DNA of 64,000 nucleotides from Collinsella aerofaciens. GTDB lineage: Bacteria > Actinomycetota > Coriobacteriia > Coriobacteriales > Coriobacteriaceae. Each line of letters starts with the position of its first letter. The stretch's first letter is position 1. The stretch is taken from positions 1 through 64,000 of the forward strand of contig NZ_JADNHZ010000006.1 of NCBI RefSeq assembly GCF_015554145.1, given 5' to 3'. Below are positions 32,938-41,946 of the stretch, in pieces. The translations under genes were made by a program, and so were the position numbers. The notes beneath the pieces were generated by a model, which was not told the DNA's origin, made no database searches, and saw only the letters and a program-made list of their open reading frames with translations.

Positions 32938-33957
32938 CTAGAGCGTCAAGCGAATCGCATCGATGATCTGCGCGCAGCGCTGTGTGGCGGCAAGGGGCAT
33001 GACGGGACTCTCGAGTTTCCCCGCCCGGATGAGCTGAGTCGCATGCGAAGCTTCGCCGTAAAAATCATCGACCTCAAATGGGGCGTCGATTTCGAGCACT
33101 CGACCGTCGGAGTACTTCACATGGGCGAGCTCGGGGCGATGGAGGCGCTCGATTTCCAACGAACCCCGTTCGCAGGCAATCGTTAAGCGGCTTTCATATG
33201 CTGCTTTGCCGTCGCACACCATATGAATGGGTATACCGCCGACACTCATATGAATCTCATCGGCCCAATCCACGCGGCCGCCCGATACGTCACGCCAGCG
33301 AACTTCACGAGACGAAACATCGCACGCACCCGCAAGCAAATCCTCAAACCACCCGACCGCATAGCAGCCCATGTCATATAGACAGCCGCCCTGCAACGGA
33401 TCGAGCAGATAACTCGAAGGGGACTCACCATAATCGAGTTTTTGCACGCTTTCGATCGAGACGATACAGCCGAGCTCGCCCGACGCAAGCAAGTCCTCCA
33501 CGCGAGTGCGCATCGGGCAAAACCGATTCTTCATCGCCTCCATAAACAGCACGCCGCACTCGCGAGAGGCGGAGGCAATCGAGAGAGCCTCTTCCTCACT
33601 CAAAACGGCCGGCTTTTCGCACAGCACGGCCTTTCCGGCGCGCAGCGCGCGACAGGCCCAACGCGTATGCATACCATGCGGAAGAGCCAAGTAGATTGCG
33701 TCGACATCGGGGTCGGCAATCAGCGCATCATAAGCCGCATCGCCGCCATCGTCAGCCGTGACATAACTGTGCGCAGCATCGATCGAAAACGCCCTGCAAA
33801 ACTCCTCAACATGCGAAGGAGTGCGACCGGCGGCAGCCACCAGCCGTGCCCTGTCGACCTTCTTGAGCGACGATGCAAATCGATGCGAAATGTGCCCAGC
33901 GCCCAAAACGCCCCAACGAACCTCACGCAAATCATCACATGAATCCCGATGGCCCAC
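32938..33957 (-). CDS. Gfo/Idh/MocA-family oxidoreductase
   Basis: A 339-aa NAD(P)-dependent oxidoreductase. The Rossmann motif is VLGAGHISHRFASSL, the cofactor/substrate motif is LCEKPAVLSEEEA (EKP), and MEAMKNRFCP plus GGCLYDMGCYAVGW are typical of the dimeric dihydrodiol dehydrogenase-like branch. The substrate is probably a sugar or cyclitol. The start is GTG 33957 with GAAGGGAG upstream; the longer open frame runs through the palindromic repeat. The gene is bracketed by the two covarying palindromes and has no clear operon partner. Confidence 0.83.
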   Translation of the reverse strand: MGHRDSCDDLREVRWGVLGAGHISHRFASSLKKVDRARLVAAAGRTPSHVEEFCRAFSIDAAHSYVTADDGGDAAYDALIADPDVDAIYLALPHGMHTRWACRALRAGKAVLCEKPAVLSEEEALSIASASRECGVLFMEAMKNRFCPMRTRVEDLLASGELGCIVSIESVQKLDYGESPSSYLLDPLQGGCLYDMGCYAVGWFEDLLAGACDVSSREVRWRDVSGGRVDWADEIHMSVGGIPIHMVCDGKAAYESRLTIACERGSLEIERLHRPELAHVKYSDGRVLEIDAPFEVDDFYGEASHATQLIRAGKLESPVMPLAATQRCAQIIDAIRLTL

Positions 33958-33970
33958 GACAGCTCCCTTC

Positions 33971-34050
33971 AGTTGCGACGAAATAGTTCCTGCTATCGCC
34001 CTATTCTGCCGCAAACAGGAACTATTCCATCACAAGATATAAAAGGGTCA
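33971..34050. repeat. Palindromic repeat, copy B
   Basis: Arms 33973-33992 and 34016-34035 pair over 20 positions with three G-T-type mismatches. It has the same flank and length as copy A but a different stem core (AGTTCC against ACGGTC), with pairing kept. It lies just after the stop of the aldo/keto reductase gene. Confidence 0.75.
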
Positions 34051-35238
34051 TGAGGAGCGAGTTTTGCTGAAGACTTTAAGCGCGGCCGTTACGGGGCCAG
34101 GCTGGAAACGTCGGCGCGCGTCGTCGAGACGCTCGGGGATATCGATGTGTTGCGGGCAGTGACGCGCACATTTGCCGCACTTGACGCAATTGCTCACGAG
34201 CTTGGGCTCGCTCGTGCGCACCGCGCTCGCCGTAAAGTATTGCGACAGCCCCGTAAACCAGCTGTGCGCATAGCTCGCGTTGTAAGCGGCAAAGCAGCCG
34301 GGAATGTTAATACCCTTGGGACATGGCATGCAGTAGCCGCATCCCGTGCAGGGCACGCGATTCGATTTTTCAAACTCCGCCAGCACACGTGCGATGGTAT
34401 CGAGCTGCTCTGTCGTCATCGAATTCGGCAGTGCGCGATCCGCCAATGCCGCGTTCTCGTCCACCTGTGCGGTATCGGTCATGCCCGAAAGCAGCATCGT
34501 GACCTGAGGATGGTTCCACACCCACGAAAGGCCCCAAGCAGCCGGCGTCTTCAGGTACGGATCGCGTACGTCATCGAGCACGGCGCGGGCCCGCGGAGGC
34601 AGCTTGCCCGCCAGGCGTCCGCCCAAAAGCGGTTCCATCACAAACACCGCGAGCCCGCGCTCGGCGGCTGCTATAAGTCCCGCCGTTCCCGCTTGGTAGC
34701 GCTCTCCAGCGTAGTTGTACTGAATCTGGCAAAAATCCCAGTCATACGCGTCGAGCATCGTCAGGAAGTCCGCCGCACTGCCGTGATACGAAAAACCTAT
34801 CTGGCGAATACGCCCCGCAGCCTTTTGGTGCGCAATCCAGTCTTCGATGCCCAACGCCACCACGCGCTCCCACTGGGCGGGCGAAGTGATGTTGTGCATA
34901 AGGTAATAGTCGATATGGTCGGTCCGCAGGCGGTGCAGTTGCTCGTCGAAGAACCGGTCGAAATCCTCCGCGCACTTGCACGAAGCGTGCGGCAACTTAG
35001 TCGCGAGCAACACGCGGTCGCGCAGACCCAGGCGCTCAAGTGAGGCGCCCACGCACACCTCGTTACCGGGATAGAGATACGCGGTATCCAGATAATTAAT
35101 CCCCTGCTCCACCGCACGGGAAATGATGGCATCGGCTGTCTTCGCATCGGGGTGTCCCGGCGCACCGGGAAATCTCATGCAGCCCAGACCCAGAGCGGAT
35201 ATTCGGTTACCACTTTTGGGGTCAACGCGATATTGCAC
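34048..35238 (-). CDS. Aldo/keto reductase with C-terminal 4Fe-4S domain
   Basis: About 396 aa. The first ~270 residues are an aldo/keto reductase barrel with LGLGCMRFPG, INYLDTAYLYPGNE (catalytic Asp and Tyr), DYYLMHNI and IGFSYHG. The C-terminal part is a ferredoxin-like domain with CTGCGYCMPCPKGI and CVKCGKCARHCPQHI, eight cysteines for two 4Fe-4S clusters. This two-domain form is common in anaerobes; the substrate is unknown. GTG 35238 has AAAGGAGGGG upstream, and the protein then starts VQYRVDPKSGNRIS, as in relatives. The ATG at 35256 has no site. Confidence 0.85.
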   Translation of the reverse strand: MQYRVDPKSGNRISALGLGCMRFPGAPGHPDAKTADAIISRAVEQGINYLDTAYLYPGNEVCVGASLERLGLRDRVLLATKLPHASCKCAEDFDRFFDEQLHRLRTDHIDYYLMHNITSPAQWERVVALGIEDWIAHQKAAGRIRQIGFSYHGSAADFLTMLDAYDWDFCQIQYNYAGERYQAGTAGLIAAAERGLAVFVMEPLLGGRLAGKLPPRARAVLDDVRDPYLKTPAAWGLSWVWNHPQVTMLLSGMTDTAQVDENAALADRALPNSMTTEQLDTIARVLAEFEKSNRVPCTGCGYCMPCPKGINIPGCFAAYNASYAHSWFTGLSQYFTASAVRTSEPKLVSNCVKCGKCARHCPQHIDIPERLDDARRRFQPGPVTAALKVFSKTRSS

Positions 35239-35401
35239 GGCCCCTCCTTTCGCCATCAGCGCCCCGGCAAGGCGAAACACAATGGTCACGCGGCCGAAAC
35301 ATCGTGGAATCGCAATCGAGAACGTATCGTAACGCAGCAGAAATCGAGCTGTCACGGCACCGCTTTAACATCAGCAAAAAGCCCGATGAAAGGAGCCGCC
35401 C

Positions 35402-36172
35402 ATGCCCGCGCTCGACCTTTGGAACCTCGCCTCCCAGCTCAAAAGCAACGATTATCGCTGGGTCGACCTCACCCACACGCTCTCATGCGACACCCCGCAC
35501 TGGTTTGGCTTTAAGCCGTTTGAGTCCACCAAGCTCTTCGACTACCTGCCCGGCACGCCCGAGGACATGCTCGCCCCCATGCGTTGCTTCCAGTATTCGG
35601 TTGCTTCGCAGTACGGCACGCATGTCGACGCACCGCGCCACTTCCATGTTGACGGCCGTTCCCTTGGAGAGATTGAACCCATCGAGTTTATGCATCCGCT
35701 CTGCGTGATCGACAAGCACGAGGAGTGCGCCGCGAATCCCGACTTTATCCTGACCATCGAGGACCTCAAAGCTTGGGAGGATGAGCACGGTCGCATTCCC
35801 GAGGACGCTTTCGTCGCCTTCCGCTCCGACTGGTCCAAGCTCGCCGACCTCGAGAACAAGGACGAGGACGGCCAGCCCCACTACCCCGGCTGGGACCTCG
35901 ACGCCATCAAGTGGCTCGTTGAAGAGCGCGACATCGGCGCCATCGGCCACGAGCCGGCTGACACCGACCCGGCGAGCGTGACCACGCGTGAGGACGCCTA
36001 CCCCTACCCCGGCGAACAGTACATCCTCTCGGTCGATCGCTATCAGATCGAGGTCATGGACCATCTAGACGAGCTTCCCGCCACGGGCGCCGTCATCTTC
36101 TGCACCTTCCCCAAGGTGCGTGATGGCGTCGGATATCCCGCACGTGTCTTTGCGGTCTGCCCCGCGTCATAA
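35402..36172 (+). CDS. Cyclase/kynurenine-formamidase-like metal hydrolase
   Basis: A 256-aa protein of the cyclase family (Pfam Cyclase). The metal-binding motif HxxxDxxxH appears as GTHVDAPRHF (H74, D76, H80), with VDLTHTLSCDTPHW at the N-terminus and EPADTDPASV near the second metal region. Members include bacterial arylformamidases and isatin hydrolases. The specific amide or lactam substrate is not evident, and no kynurenine genes are nearby. AAAGGAGCC precedes the ATG. It ends at a strong terminator before the next gene. Confidence 0.82.
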   Translation: MPALDLWNLASQLKSNDYRWVDLTHTLSCDTPHWFGFKPFESTKLFDYLPGTPEDMLAPMRCFQYSVASQYGTHVDAPRHFHVDGRSLGEIEPIEFMHPLCVIDKHEECAANPDFILTIEDLKAWEDEHGRIPEDAFVAFRSDWSKLADLENKDEDGQPHYPGWDLDAIKWLVEERDIGAIGHEPADTDPASVTTREDAYPYPGEQYILSVDRYQIEVMDHLDELPATGAVIFCTFPKVRDGVGYPARVFAVCPAS

Positions 36173-36245
36173 GTTCCCATGCGTTTGTTCTTCTAAATAC
36201 GGCCATCCGGTGCACGCGACATGGCCCGGCGGCATACAATCCATC

Positions 36246-36273
36246 AGGCGCCCCATACGCGGGCGCCTTTTTA
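36246..36273 (+). terminator. Rho-independent terminator
   Basis: AGGCGCCC / GGGCGCCT stem with a 7-base loop followed by TTTTTAT. It lies 73 bases past the cyclase-family stop. Confidence 0.85.
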
Positions 36274-36289
36274 TGGGGAGATGATTCAC

Positions 36290-37204
36290 ATGCAGATCAA
36301 CAAGGTCGCCTTCATCGGCAAGGGCGGCGTGGGCCTGCTCTACGGCAGCATGATCGCCCAAGCGCTCGGCAACGACGCCGTCGAATACGTTATGGACGAC
36401 GCGCGCTTTGAGCGCCACGCGGGTGATGCGCTCACCGTCAACGGCAAGCCCTGCGCGCTCAAGTCCGTCCGCGCGAGCGAGGCGACGCCCGTCGACCTGG
36501 TCATCCTCACGGTCAAGACAACCGGGCTCGATGTGGCGCTCAAAACCCTGGAAAGCGTCGTGGGACCCGACACGCTGATCGCGTCGCTGTGCAACGGCAT
36601 CACGAGCGAGCAGAAGATTGCCGAGCGCTTTGGCTGGGAGCACACCGTCCTTGGTATCTGCCAGGGCATGGACGCCGTATTCCTCAACGGGGAGCTCACC
36701 TATACCAATGCCGGCGAGATCCGCTTTGGTGCGGCAGCGGGCACCGACCCCGCAACCGTTATCGCCATCGACGAGCTCTACACGCGTTGCGGCATCGCCC
36801 ATACCGTCGAGCACGACATCGCACATCGCATGTGGGCCAAACTCATGCTCAACGACGGCATCAACCAGACCTGTATGGCCTACGGCGGCACCTACGGAAG
36901 CGCTACGGAGCAGGGCTCCGAGCAGCTCCGCAGTTTTGTCTCCGCCATGCGCGAGACGCTTGCAGTCGCCAATGCCGAGGGCATCGAGCTCACCGAGGCA
37001 GACCTAACGCAGATGGTGCGTCTCATAAAAGGGCTCGATCCCGCCGGCATGCCCTCGATGGCGCAAGACCGCATCGCTCAACGCAGAACCGAGGTCGAGG
37101 AATTTGCGGGTACCATCTGCCGCCTCGCGGCCAAGCACGGTATCCAGGTGCCGCAAAACGAATGGCTCTATTCGCGCATCCGCGAAATCGAGGCCAGCTG
37201 GTAA
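36290..37204 (+). CDS. Ketopantoate reductase family protein (ApbA/PanE-like)
   Basis: A 304-aa protein with Rossmann motif VAFIGKGGVGLLYGSMIA (GxGxxG-like, GKGGVG), the middle LCNGITSEQKIAERFG (conserved NG), and the C-terminal helical part MWAKLMLNDGINQTC, where the conserved Lys (K) of ketopantoate reductases appears as WAKL. It probably reduces a 2-oxo acid with NADPH. Whether it is the pantothenate enzyme PanE or a paralogue cannot be told, as no pan genes are nearby. GGGGAG lies 10 bases before ATG 36290. Confidence 0.8.
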   Translation: MQINKVAFIGKGGVGLLYGSMIAQALGNDAVEYVMDDARFERHAGDALTVNGKPCALKSVRASEATPVDLVILTVKTTGLDVALKTLESVVGPDTLIASLCNGITSEQKIAERFGWEHTVLGICQGMDAVFLNGELTYTNAGEIRFGAAAGTDPATVIAIDELYTRCGIAHTVEHDIAHRMWAKLMLNDGINQTCMAYGGTYGSATEQGSEQLRSFVSAMRETLAVANAEGIELTEADLTQMVRLIKGLDPAGMPSMAQDRIAQRRTEVEEFAGTICRLAAKHGIQVPQNEWLYSRIREIEASW

Positions 37205-37242
37205 CGCCGCCGCACCGCATCCAACAGTCTCAATAGCAAAAA

Positions 37243-37272
37243 CCGCCGCAAAGGGCACTCCCCTTGCGGCGG
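37243..37272. terminator. Bidirectional terminator
   Basis: CCGCCGCAA.. pairs with ..TTGCGGCGG between the converging ketopantoate-reductase-like gene and the small membrane protein gene. T-rich tail on + (CTTCCTTCTT). Confidence 0.65.
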
Positions 37273-37312
37273 CTTCCTTCTTCATCTATGGGCAAAACCA
37301 GCTTCACAACGG

Positions 37313-37519
37313 CTAGCGCCGCACCTGCGGCGTCTCGTCCTCGTCATCGCGGCAAAGGGTCACGCCCGCACTTCCCAGCAGCGCTGCTGCGATGAGCGCG
37401 CCGACCACAATAGGAGCAGCCCCGCACGAGCCCTGCATGCCTGCGACAAACGCAGCTGTAGGGCCAAGACAGCCAAGTACCAATGCGACGGCGGCGATAG
37501 CGATATCTCGAGCGTTCAT
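37313..37519 (-). CDS. Small membrane protein, unknown
   Basis: A 68-aa protein with two hydrophobic segments (IAIAAVALVLGCLGPTAAFV and PIVVGALIAAALLGSAGV) and a short charged C-terminus (CRDDEDETPQVRR). GAGGAAG precedes the ATG. Codon use is in line with neighbours, which supports a real gene. No family recognised. A 190-base spacer separates it from the secreted protein gene upstream. Confidence 0.6.
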   Translation of the reverse strand: MNARDIAIAAVALVLGCLGPTAAFVAGMQGSCGAAPIVVGALIAAALLGSAGVTLCRDDEDETPQVRR

Positions 37520-37710
37520 GAGACCACTTCCTCCACGAGAAAGACCTTATTTCTCATGAACCAGTGTGCCCCGCATGCATACGCCCAGCGTACCGCCACG
37601 GTAAGGGCTCTGTTAACTCAAACGCACATAAAGAAAGGGCGGCTTTACGTTGCCTAAAAGCTCAGTAAAGACGCCCGCCCATCATGTGCCTATTTTGCTC
37701 TGATGGCAGA

Positions 37711-38487
37711 TTACCAACCGGTATAGTAGTCGGTGGTTCCGGCAGCACAGCCGGAGTCATAGACCTTGCACTCGCCCTTGGAACCGGTAAACGTGGAGCC
37801 TTGGGCCTTATCGCCCGCGGCAACGACGTAGTAGCCATCGGAATCGCGCCAAAAGCCCTCGGAATCCTGCGTCCATTCGCCCGTGCGGTGGTGATACAAC
37901 ACGTTGCTGCTGTAATAAGTCTCGCGGCGCCCGTTGTAGTTATTGACACCCGCAGAGCGCGTCAGGCCCGATCCGTTCGCGTAGGACGCGGCAGACGCGT
38001 AGGACGGAGTGTAGCCAGCGTTGTAGTACGAAGCCTGGGCGGCCTCGGCAGCCTCTGCCTCGGCGGCAGCGGCCTCGAGCGCTTCGCGCTTGGCATTCTC
38101 AAGCGCAGTGCGCAGCTCATCGAGCTCGGTCGACTTCGCGTCGACCTCCCCCATCGTCAAAAGGCTGCCCGCACCATCGATACAACCCTGCAGCACAGCG
38201 CGCTCGTCATCGGTGGCATAGTCACCATACATGTTTAGGATAATCTGAGCGCGCATCTCAAGGGAATCGCGCTTGGCCTCCATCGAGGCGTTCCACTCCT
38301 GCATGGAACCATAACCATCGCCGCGATAATCAACGGGCTGTACCAGCGTCGTCTCGGACGGGGTAGATCCAACCGTATCGGACAGTGTTGCCGCGTGGGC
38401 ATCAGTTGCGCCGGCGCCCGCCAAAAGCGCCACGGTCAGAGCGGCGGAAAGGGCGGCGGCTTTCGGTTTTCGTGAATCGATCCTCAT
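37711..38487 (-). CDS. Secreted protein with coiled coil and 3D-like C-terminal domain
   Basis: A 258-aa exported protein. The signal peptide is AAALSAALTVALLAGAGATDAHA. Residues ~50-155 are helical, with an Ala/Glu-rich coiled coil (AKREALEAAAAEAEAAEAAQ). A Tyr/Ser-rich linker follows. The C-terminal ~60 residues (DGYYVVAAGDKAQGSTF, then KVYDSGCAAGTTDYYTGW) resemble the small double-psi 3D domain at the end of clostridial cell-wall proteins. Muralytic or wall-binding roles are known for 3D proteins; activity here is inferred. ATG 38487 has GGAGG 11 bases upstream. Confidence 0.75.
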   Translation of the reverse strand: MRIDSRKPKAAALSAALTVALLAGAGATDAHAATLSDTVGSTPSETTLVQPVDYRGDGYGSMQEWNASMEAKRDSLEMRAQIILNMYGDYATDDERAVLQGCIDGAGSLLTMGEVDAKSTELDELRTALENAKREALEAAAAEAEAAEAAQASYYNAGYTPSYASAASYANGSGLTRSAGVNNYNGRRETYYSSNVLYHHRTGEWTQDSEGFWRDSDGYYVVAAGDKAQGSTFTGSKGECKVYDSGCAAGTTDYYTGW

Positions 38488-38799
38488 GTAGCTGGAAACC
38501 TCCGTAGTGCGTTTTTGCTGCGTTTGAGCTGCGTGTGATTCGATCGCGCTGCATAGTACCTCGAGCAAATCGCGACCTGCGGTTTTACTCAAAAGGCGCA
38601 CGTCAATTGCGTAAAACTCACATCCTCTCAACAGGAGTTTTCCACAACTCGAATGCATAAAGCATACCAAAAACCCTGTAATAGCGCCCTTCCTATGCAA
38701 AAAAGGCGCCTGCGCAACCATTGCTTGCGCAGGCGCCTTGAGCAGGCATTTTATGCAGTTATACCTATCGAGTCGCAAGGGGTCCTTGCACAAGTCGCC
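38488..38799. other. Intergenic region
   Basis: 312 bases. Holds the metY terminator (38703-38739) and the promoter region of the secreted protein gene. I see no further gene or repeat. Confidence 0.6.
38703..38739 (-). terminator. Terminator of metY
   Basis: A perfect 15-bp stem (AAGGCGCCTGCGCAA with its complement), with TTTTTTGCAT downstream on the - strand. Confidence 0.8.
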
Positions 38800-40110
38800 T
38801 TACTCGTCCAGCGCGGCGAAGGCCTGCTTCAGATCCCAAATGATGTCCTCGGCGTTCTCGGTACCGATGGAAAGACGGATCGTGGAGGGCGTGATGTTCT
38901 GCTCGGCGAGCTCCTCGGCAGAGAGCTGGGAGTGCGTGGTGGTAGCCGGGTGCACGACGAGCGACTTGACGTCGGCCACGTTGGCGAGCAGCGAGAACAC
39001 CTGCAGATGATCGATGAACTTCCAAGCTGCCTCCTGGCCACCCTTAATCTCAAAGGTGAAGATCGACGCGCCACCGTTGGGGAAGTACTTCTGATAGAGC
39101 TCGTGATCGGGGTGCTCAGACAGGCTCGGGTGGTTCACCTTGGCGACATGGCTGTCACCAGCCAGGAACTCAACGACCTTCTTGGTGTTCTCGACATGAC
39201 GGTCGACGCGCAGCGACAGAGTCTCGGTGCCCTGGAGCAGGACCCAGGCGTTGAACGGGCTGATGCAGGCGCCCTCGTCGCGCAGCAAGATGGCGCGGAC
39301 ATAGGTCGCGAAGGCAGCGGGACCGGCAGCCTCGGCAAACGAGACGCCATGGTAGGAGGGGTTGGGCTCGGCGATCTGCGCATACTTGCCGCTCGCCTTC
39401 CAGTCGAAGTTGCCGCCATCGACAATCACGCCGCCCAGCGAAGTTCCGTGGCCGCCAATGAACTTAGTTGCGGAGTGGACAACGATGTTGGCGCCATGCT
39501 CCAGCGGACGGAACAGATACGGGGTGCCGAAAGTGTTGTCGACGACGACCGGCAAACCATGCCTCTTGGCGATCTCGGAGATGGCGTCGATGTTGGGAAT
39601 GTCGGAATTGGGGTTGCCGAGCGTCTCGAGGTAGATGACCGTAGTGTTGTCCTTGATGGCACCCTCAACCTCTTCCAGGTTATGAGCATCGACAAACGTG
39701 GTCTCGACGCCAAACTGGGAGAGCGTATGCTCCAGCAGGTTGTAGGAGCCACCGTAGATGGTCTTCTGAGCCACCACGTGGTCGCCGGCCTGGGCGAGGG
39801 CCTGCAGAGTGTAGGTGATAGCCGCAGCGCCGGATGCGACGGCGAGACCAGCCACGCCACCCTCGAGCGCGGCGATACGATCCTCAAAGACGCCCTGAGT
39901 GGAGTTGGTCAGGCGGCCGTAGATGTTACCGGCGTCGGCAAGGCCAAAGCGGTCGGCAGCATGCTGGGAGTTACGGAACACGTAGCTCGTGGTCTGGTAG
40001 ATAGGCACGGCGCGGGAGTCGGATGCGGGGTCGGCGCTCTCCTGGCCAACATGAAGCTGCAGGGTATCGAAACCAAAGGTGTGCTCGGGGTTGTTGATGA
40101 ACTGGCTCAT
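38800..40110 (-). CDS. metY: O-acetylhomoserine (thiol)-lyase, PLP-dependent
   Basis: A 436-aa Cys/Met-metabolism PLP enzyme. It begins FDTLQLHVGQESADP, with VASGAAAITYTLQALAQAGD, PLP-contacting VVDNTFGTPYLFRPLEHGANIVVHSATKFIGGHG in pieces (VDNTFGTPYL; HSATKFIGGHG with the Schiff-base Lys), and the long C-terminal extension typical of MetY. It makes homocysteine from O-acetylhomoserine and sulfide (or cysteine by analogy). AAGGAGATCATC precedes ATG 40110. The divergent LysR-type gene is the likely regulator. No S-adenosylmethionine riboswitch was found in the leader. Confidence 0.92.
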   Translation of the reverse strand: MSQFINNPEHTFGFDTLQLHVGQESADPASDSRAVPIYQTTSYVFRNSQHAADRFGLADAGNIYGRLTNSTQGVFEDRIAALEGGVAGLAVASGAAAITYTLQALAQAGDHVVAQKTIYGGSYNLLEHTLSQFGVETTFVDAHNLEEVEGAIKDNTTVIYLETLGNPNSDIPNIDAISEIAKRHGLPVVVDNTFGTPYLFRPLEHGANIVVHSATKFIGGHGTSLGGVIVDGGNFDWKASGKYAQIAEPNPSYHGVSFAEAAGPAAFATYVRAILLRDEGACISPFNAWVLLQGTETLSLRVDRHVENTKKVVEFLAGDSHVAKVNHPSLSEHPDHELYQKYFPNGGASIFTFEIKGGQEAAWKFIDHLQVFSLLANVADVKSLVVHPATTTHSQLSAEELAEQNITPSTIRLSIGTENAEDIIWDLKQAFAALDE

Positions 40111-40339
40111 GATGATCTCCTTGATCGAACGAAAGTAAATAAATAAGAGAAAAGTAAGTCGCTGTCTCCTGATCACGCCAACGGGCGCAAACAGGAGCCC
40201 GGCATTCGTCTTGGCAAGCAGTTCATATGCGGTCCTCCTTTTGACATCCCGGTTCCGTGGTCGGCTTAATTACCTACCGCCTTTGTGTGTTTTGAATAGT
40301 ACGAGCATTGTTTCGCTCGGTCAATCACTTAAAAGCGCT

Positions 40340-40369
40340 AACCTGTTATCGGTTTTTTAGATAGCTATC
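40340..40369. promoter_or_regulatory. Candidate LysR-type binding sites
   Basis: AACC-TGTTATC-GGTT and GATAGCTATC are two small palindromes in the metY-lysR divergent spacer, close to the lysR start. They have the look of LysR-family sites, but no consensus for this protein is known. Confidence 0.35.
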
Positions 40370-40385
40370 GAAAGGACGGGCACCG

Positions 40386-41288
40386 ATGACCCTCCAGCAG
40401 CTTCGTTTTCTTATCGCCGTGGCAGAGTCCGGCTCAATCAACGCCGCAGCTCAGCGCCTCTATACCGCTCAGTCCAATATCTCCAATGCCGTCAAAAGCC
40501 TGGAACAGGAGCTCCATCTGGAGATCTTTACGCGCTCCAGCCGCGGCGTCACGCTCACCAACGACGGCACCGAGCTTTTGGGCTATGCGCGCCAGGTCGT
40601 AGAGCAGGCCGACATGCTCGAGGCGCGCTACGAGGACGGCGGCACCCCGCAAGCCCGCCTCGCCATTTCCGCCCAGCACTACGCCTTTTCGGTCGAGGCC
40701 TTTGTCAACGTGGTCGAGCGCTGCCACGACAGCAAGTTCGAGTTCATCATGCGCGAGACCACCACATCGCAGATCATCGATGACGTCCGTGCGTTTCGCA
40801 GCGATATCGGCATTCTGTATCTGGATGACTTTAACGCCCGCGTTCTGCAGAAGGCCTTCGCCGATGCCCGTGCAAGCTTCCATCCCCTATTCGACGCGAC
40901 GGTCCACGTCTTCGTTAGCGAGCGCCACCCGCTCGCCCGCCGCCCTCAGCTGTCCCTTGCCGACCTCACGCCCTATACGCGCTACAGCTTTGAGCAGGGA
41001 ACCTCAAACTCCTTCTATTACGCCGAGGAACCTTTTAGCTATATCCCTTGCGACCGCAACATACGAATCTCGGACCGCGGAACACTTACTAACTTACTTA
41101 TCACGTCGAACGGTTACACCCTGTCGACCGGCGTCCTCTCCAATGAAATGCAATGGGGTATGGCATCGATCCCGTTAGCAGACGCCCCAACGATGCGCGT
41201 AGGCTATATCATGCACGACGAGCGCAAGCCCTCTCCCCTCTTGCAGCAATACCTCGACGAGCTCAACCGCATCATCCATGCCAACTAA
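40386..41288 (+). CDS. LysR-family transcriptional regulator
   Basis: A 300-aa regulator. The N-terminal helix-turn-helix is TLQQLRFLIAVAESGSINAAAQRLYTAQSNISNAVKSLEQEL in classic spacing (GSINAAAQRLYTAQSNIS). The C-terminal effector domain begins near 90 (ARLAISAQHYAF). CysB/CysL-type regulators of sulfur genes have the same architecture. The gene is divergent from metY across 275 bases, so it probably senses a sulfur or methionine intermediate and controls metY. CGAAAGGACGGGC lies before the ATG. Confidence 0.88.
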   Translation: MTLQQLRFLIAVAESGSINAAAQRLYTAQSNISNAVKSLEQELHLEIFTRSSRGVTLTNDGTELLGYARQVVEQADMLEARYEDGGTPQARLAISAQHYAFSVEAFVNVVERCHDSKFEFIMRETTTSQIIDDVRAFRSDIGILYLDDFNARVLQKAFADARASFHPLFDATVHVFVSERHPLARRPQLSLADLTPYTRYSFEQGTSNSFYYAEEPFSYIPCDRNIRISDRGTLTNLLITSNGYTLSTGVLSNEMQWGMASIPLADAPTMRVGYIMHDERKPSPLLQQYLDELNRIIHAN

Positions 41289-41387
41289 CTGTCGGAAGAC
41301 GGGGTAGAAATCGTAGATTGTTAGCCCCCGGCGGGCATGGCGCTACAATGGTCACTCACATGAAGCGCACTCAACGAAAGGAAGCCC

Positions 41388-41873
41388 GTGAAGGTCATCA
41401 TCTATACCGACGGCTCTGCCCGATCAAATCCGGGACGCGGTGGCTACGGCGCCGTGCTCAAATACACCAACCCCGCCGGCAAGACCTTCACCTCCGAGCT
41501 TTCGCGCGGCTACGCCAAGACCACCAACAACCGCATGGAACTCATGGCCGTCATCGTGGCGCTCGAGGCGCTCAACCGCCCCTGCGAGGTCGAAGTCCAT
41601 TCCGATTCGCAGTATGTCGTCAACGCCTTTAACAAGCACTGGATCGACGGCTGGAAAAAGCGCGGATGGAAAACCGCCAACAAGCAACCCGTCAAGAACC
41701 GCGACCTGTGGGAGCGCCTACTCACCGCCAAAAGCAAGCACAAGGTTGAGTTCATCTGGGTTAAGGGTCACGCCGGTCACGAGCTCAACGAGCGCTGCGA
41801 TGAGCTCGCTACCACGGCGGCCGACGGCAGCAACCTCGATATCGACGCCGGCTTTAACGAGAGCGACCTGTAA
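41388..41873 (+). CDS. rnhA: Ribonuclease HI
   Basis: A 161-aa RNase H with catalytic acidic residues D8 (IIYTDGS), E51 (NRMELMAV) and D73 (VHSDSQYVV), plus the final Asp near 138 (LNERCDELA). The basic handle region [20 protein letters not shown] is present, as in E. coli RNase HI. It degrades the RNA of RNA-DNA hybrids. GTG 41388 has AAAGGAAGCCC upstream. It is followed 74 bases later by an oxidoreductase gene with its own ribosome site. Confidence 0.94.
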   Translation: MKVIIYTDGSARSNPGRGGYGAVLKYTNPAGKTFTSELSRGYAKTTNNRMELMAVIVALEALNRPCEVEVHSDSQYVVNAFNKHWIDGWKKRGWKTANKQPVKNRDLWERLLTAKSKHKVEFIWVKGHAGHELNERCDELATTAADGSNLDIDAGFNESDL

Positions 41874-41946
41874 TAGCGTTTTCGCGCAGCTTTATATCCC
41901 CACGCGCTACACTCATCCTGTAGACCAAACAACGCAAGGGGGACGT

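Noticed and set aside
40111-40385. SAM or other riboswitch upstream of metY
   Set aside because: No SAM-I core or kink-turn sequence found; only short palindromes beside the LysR gene.
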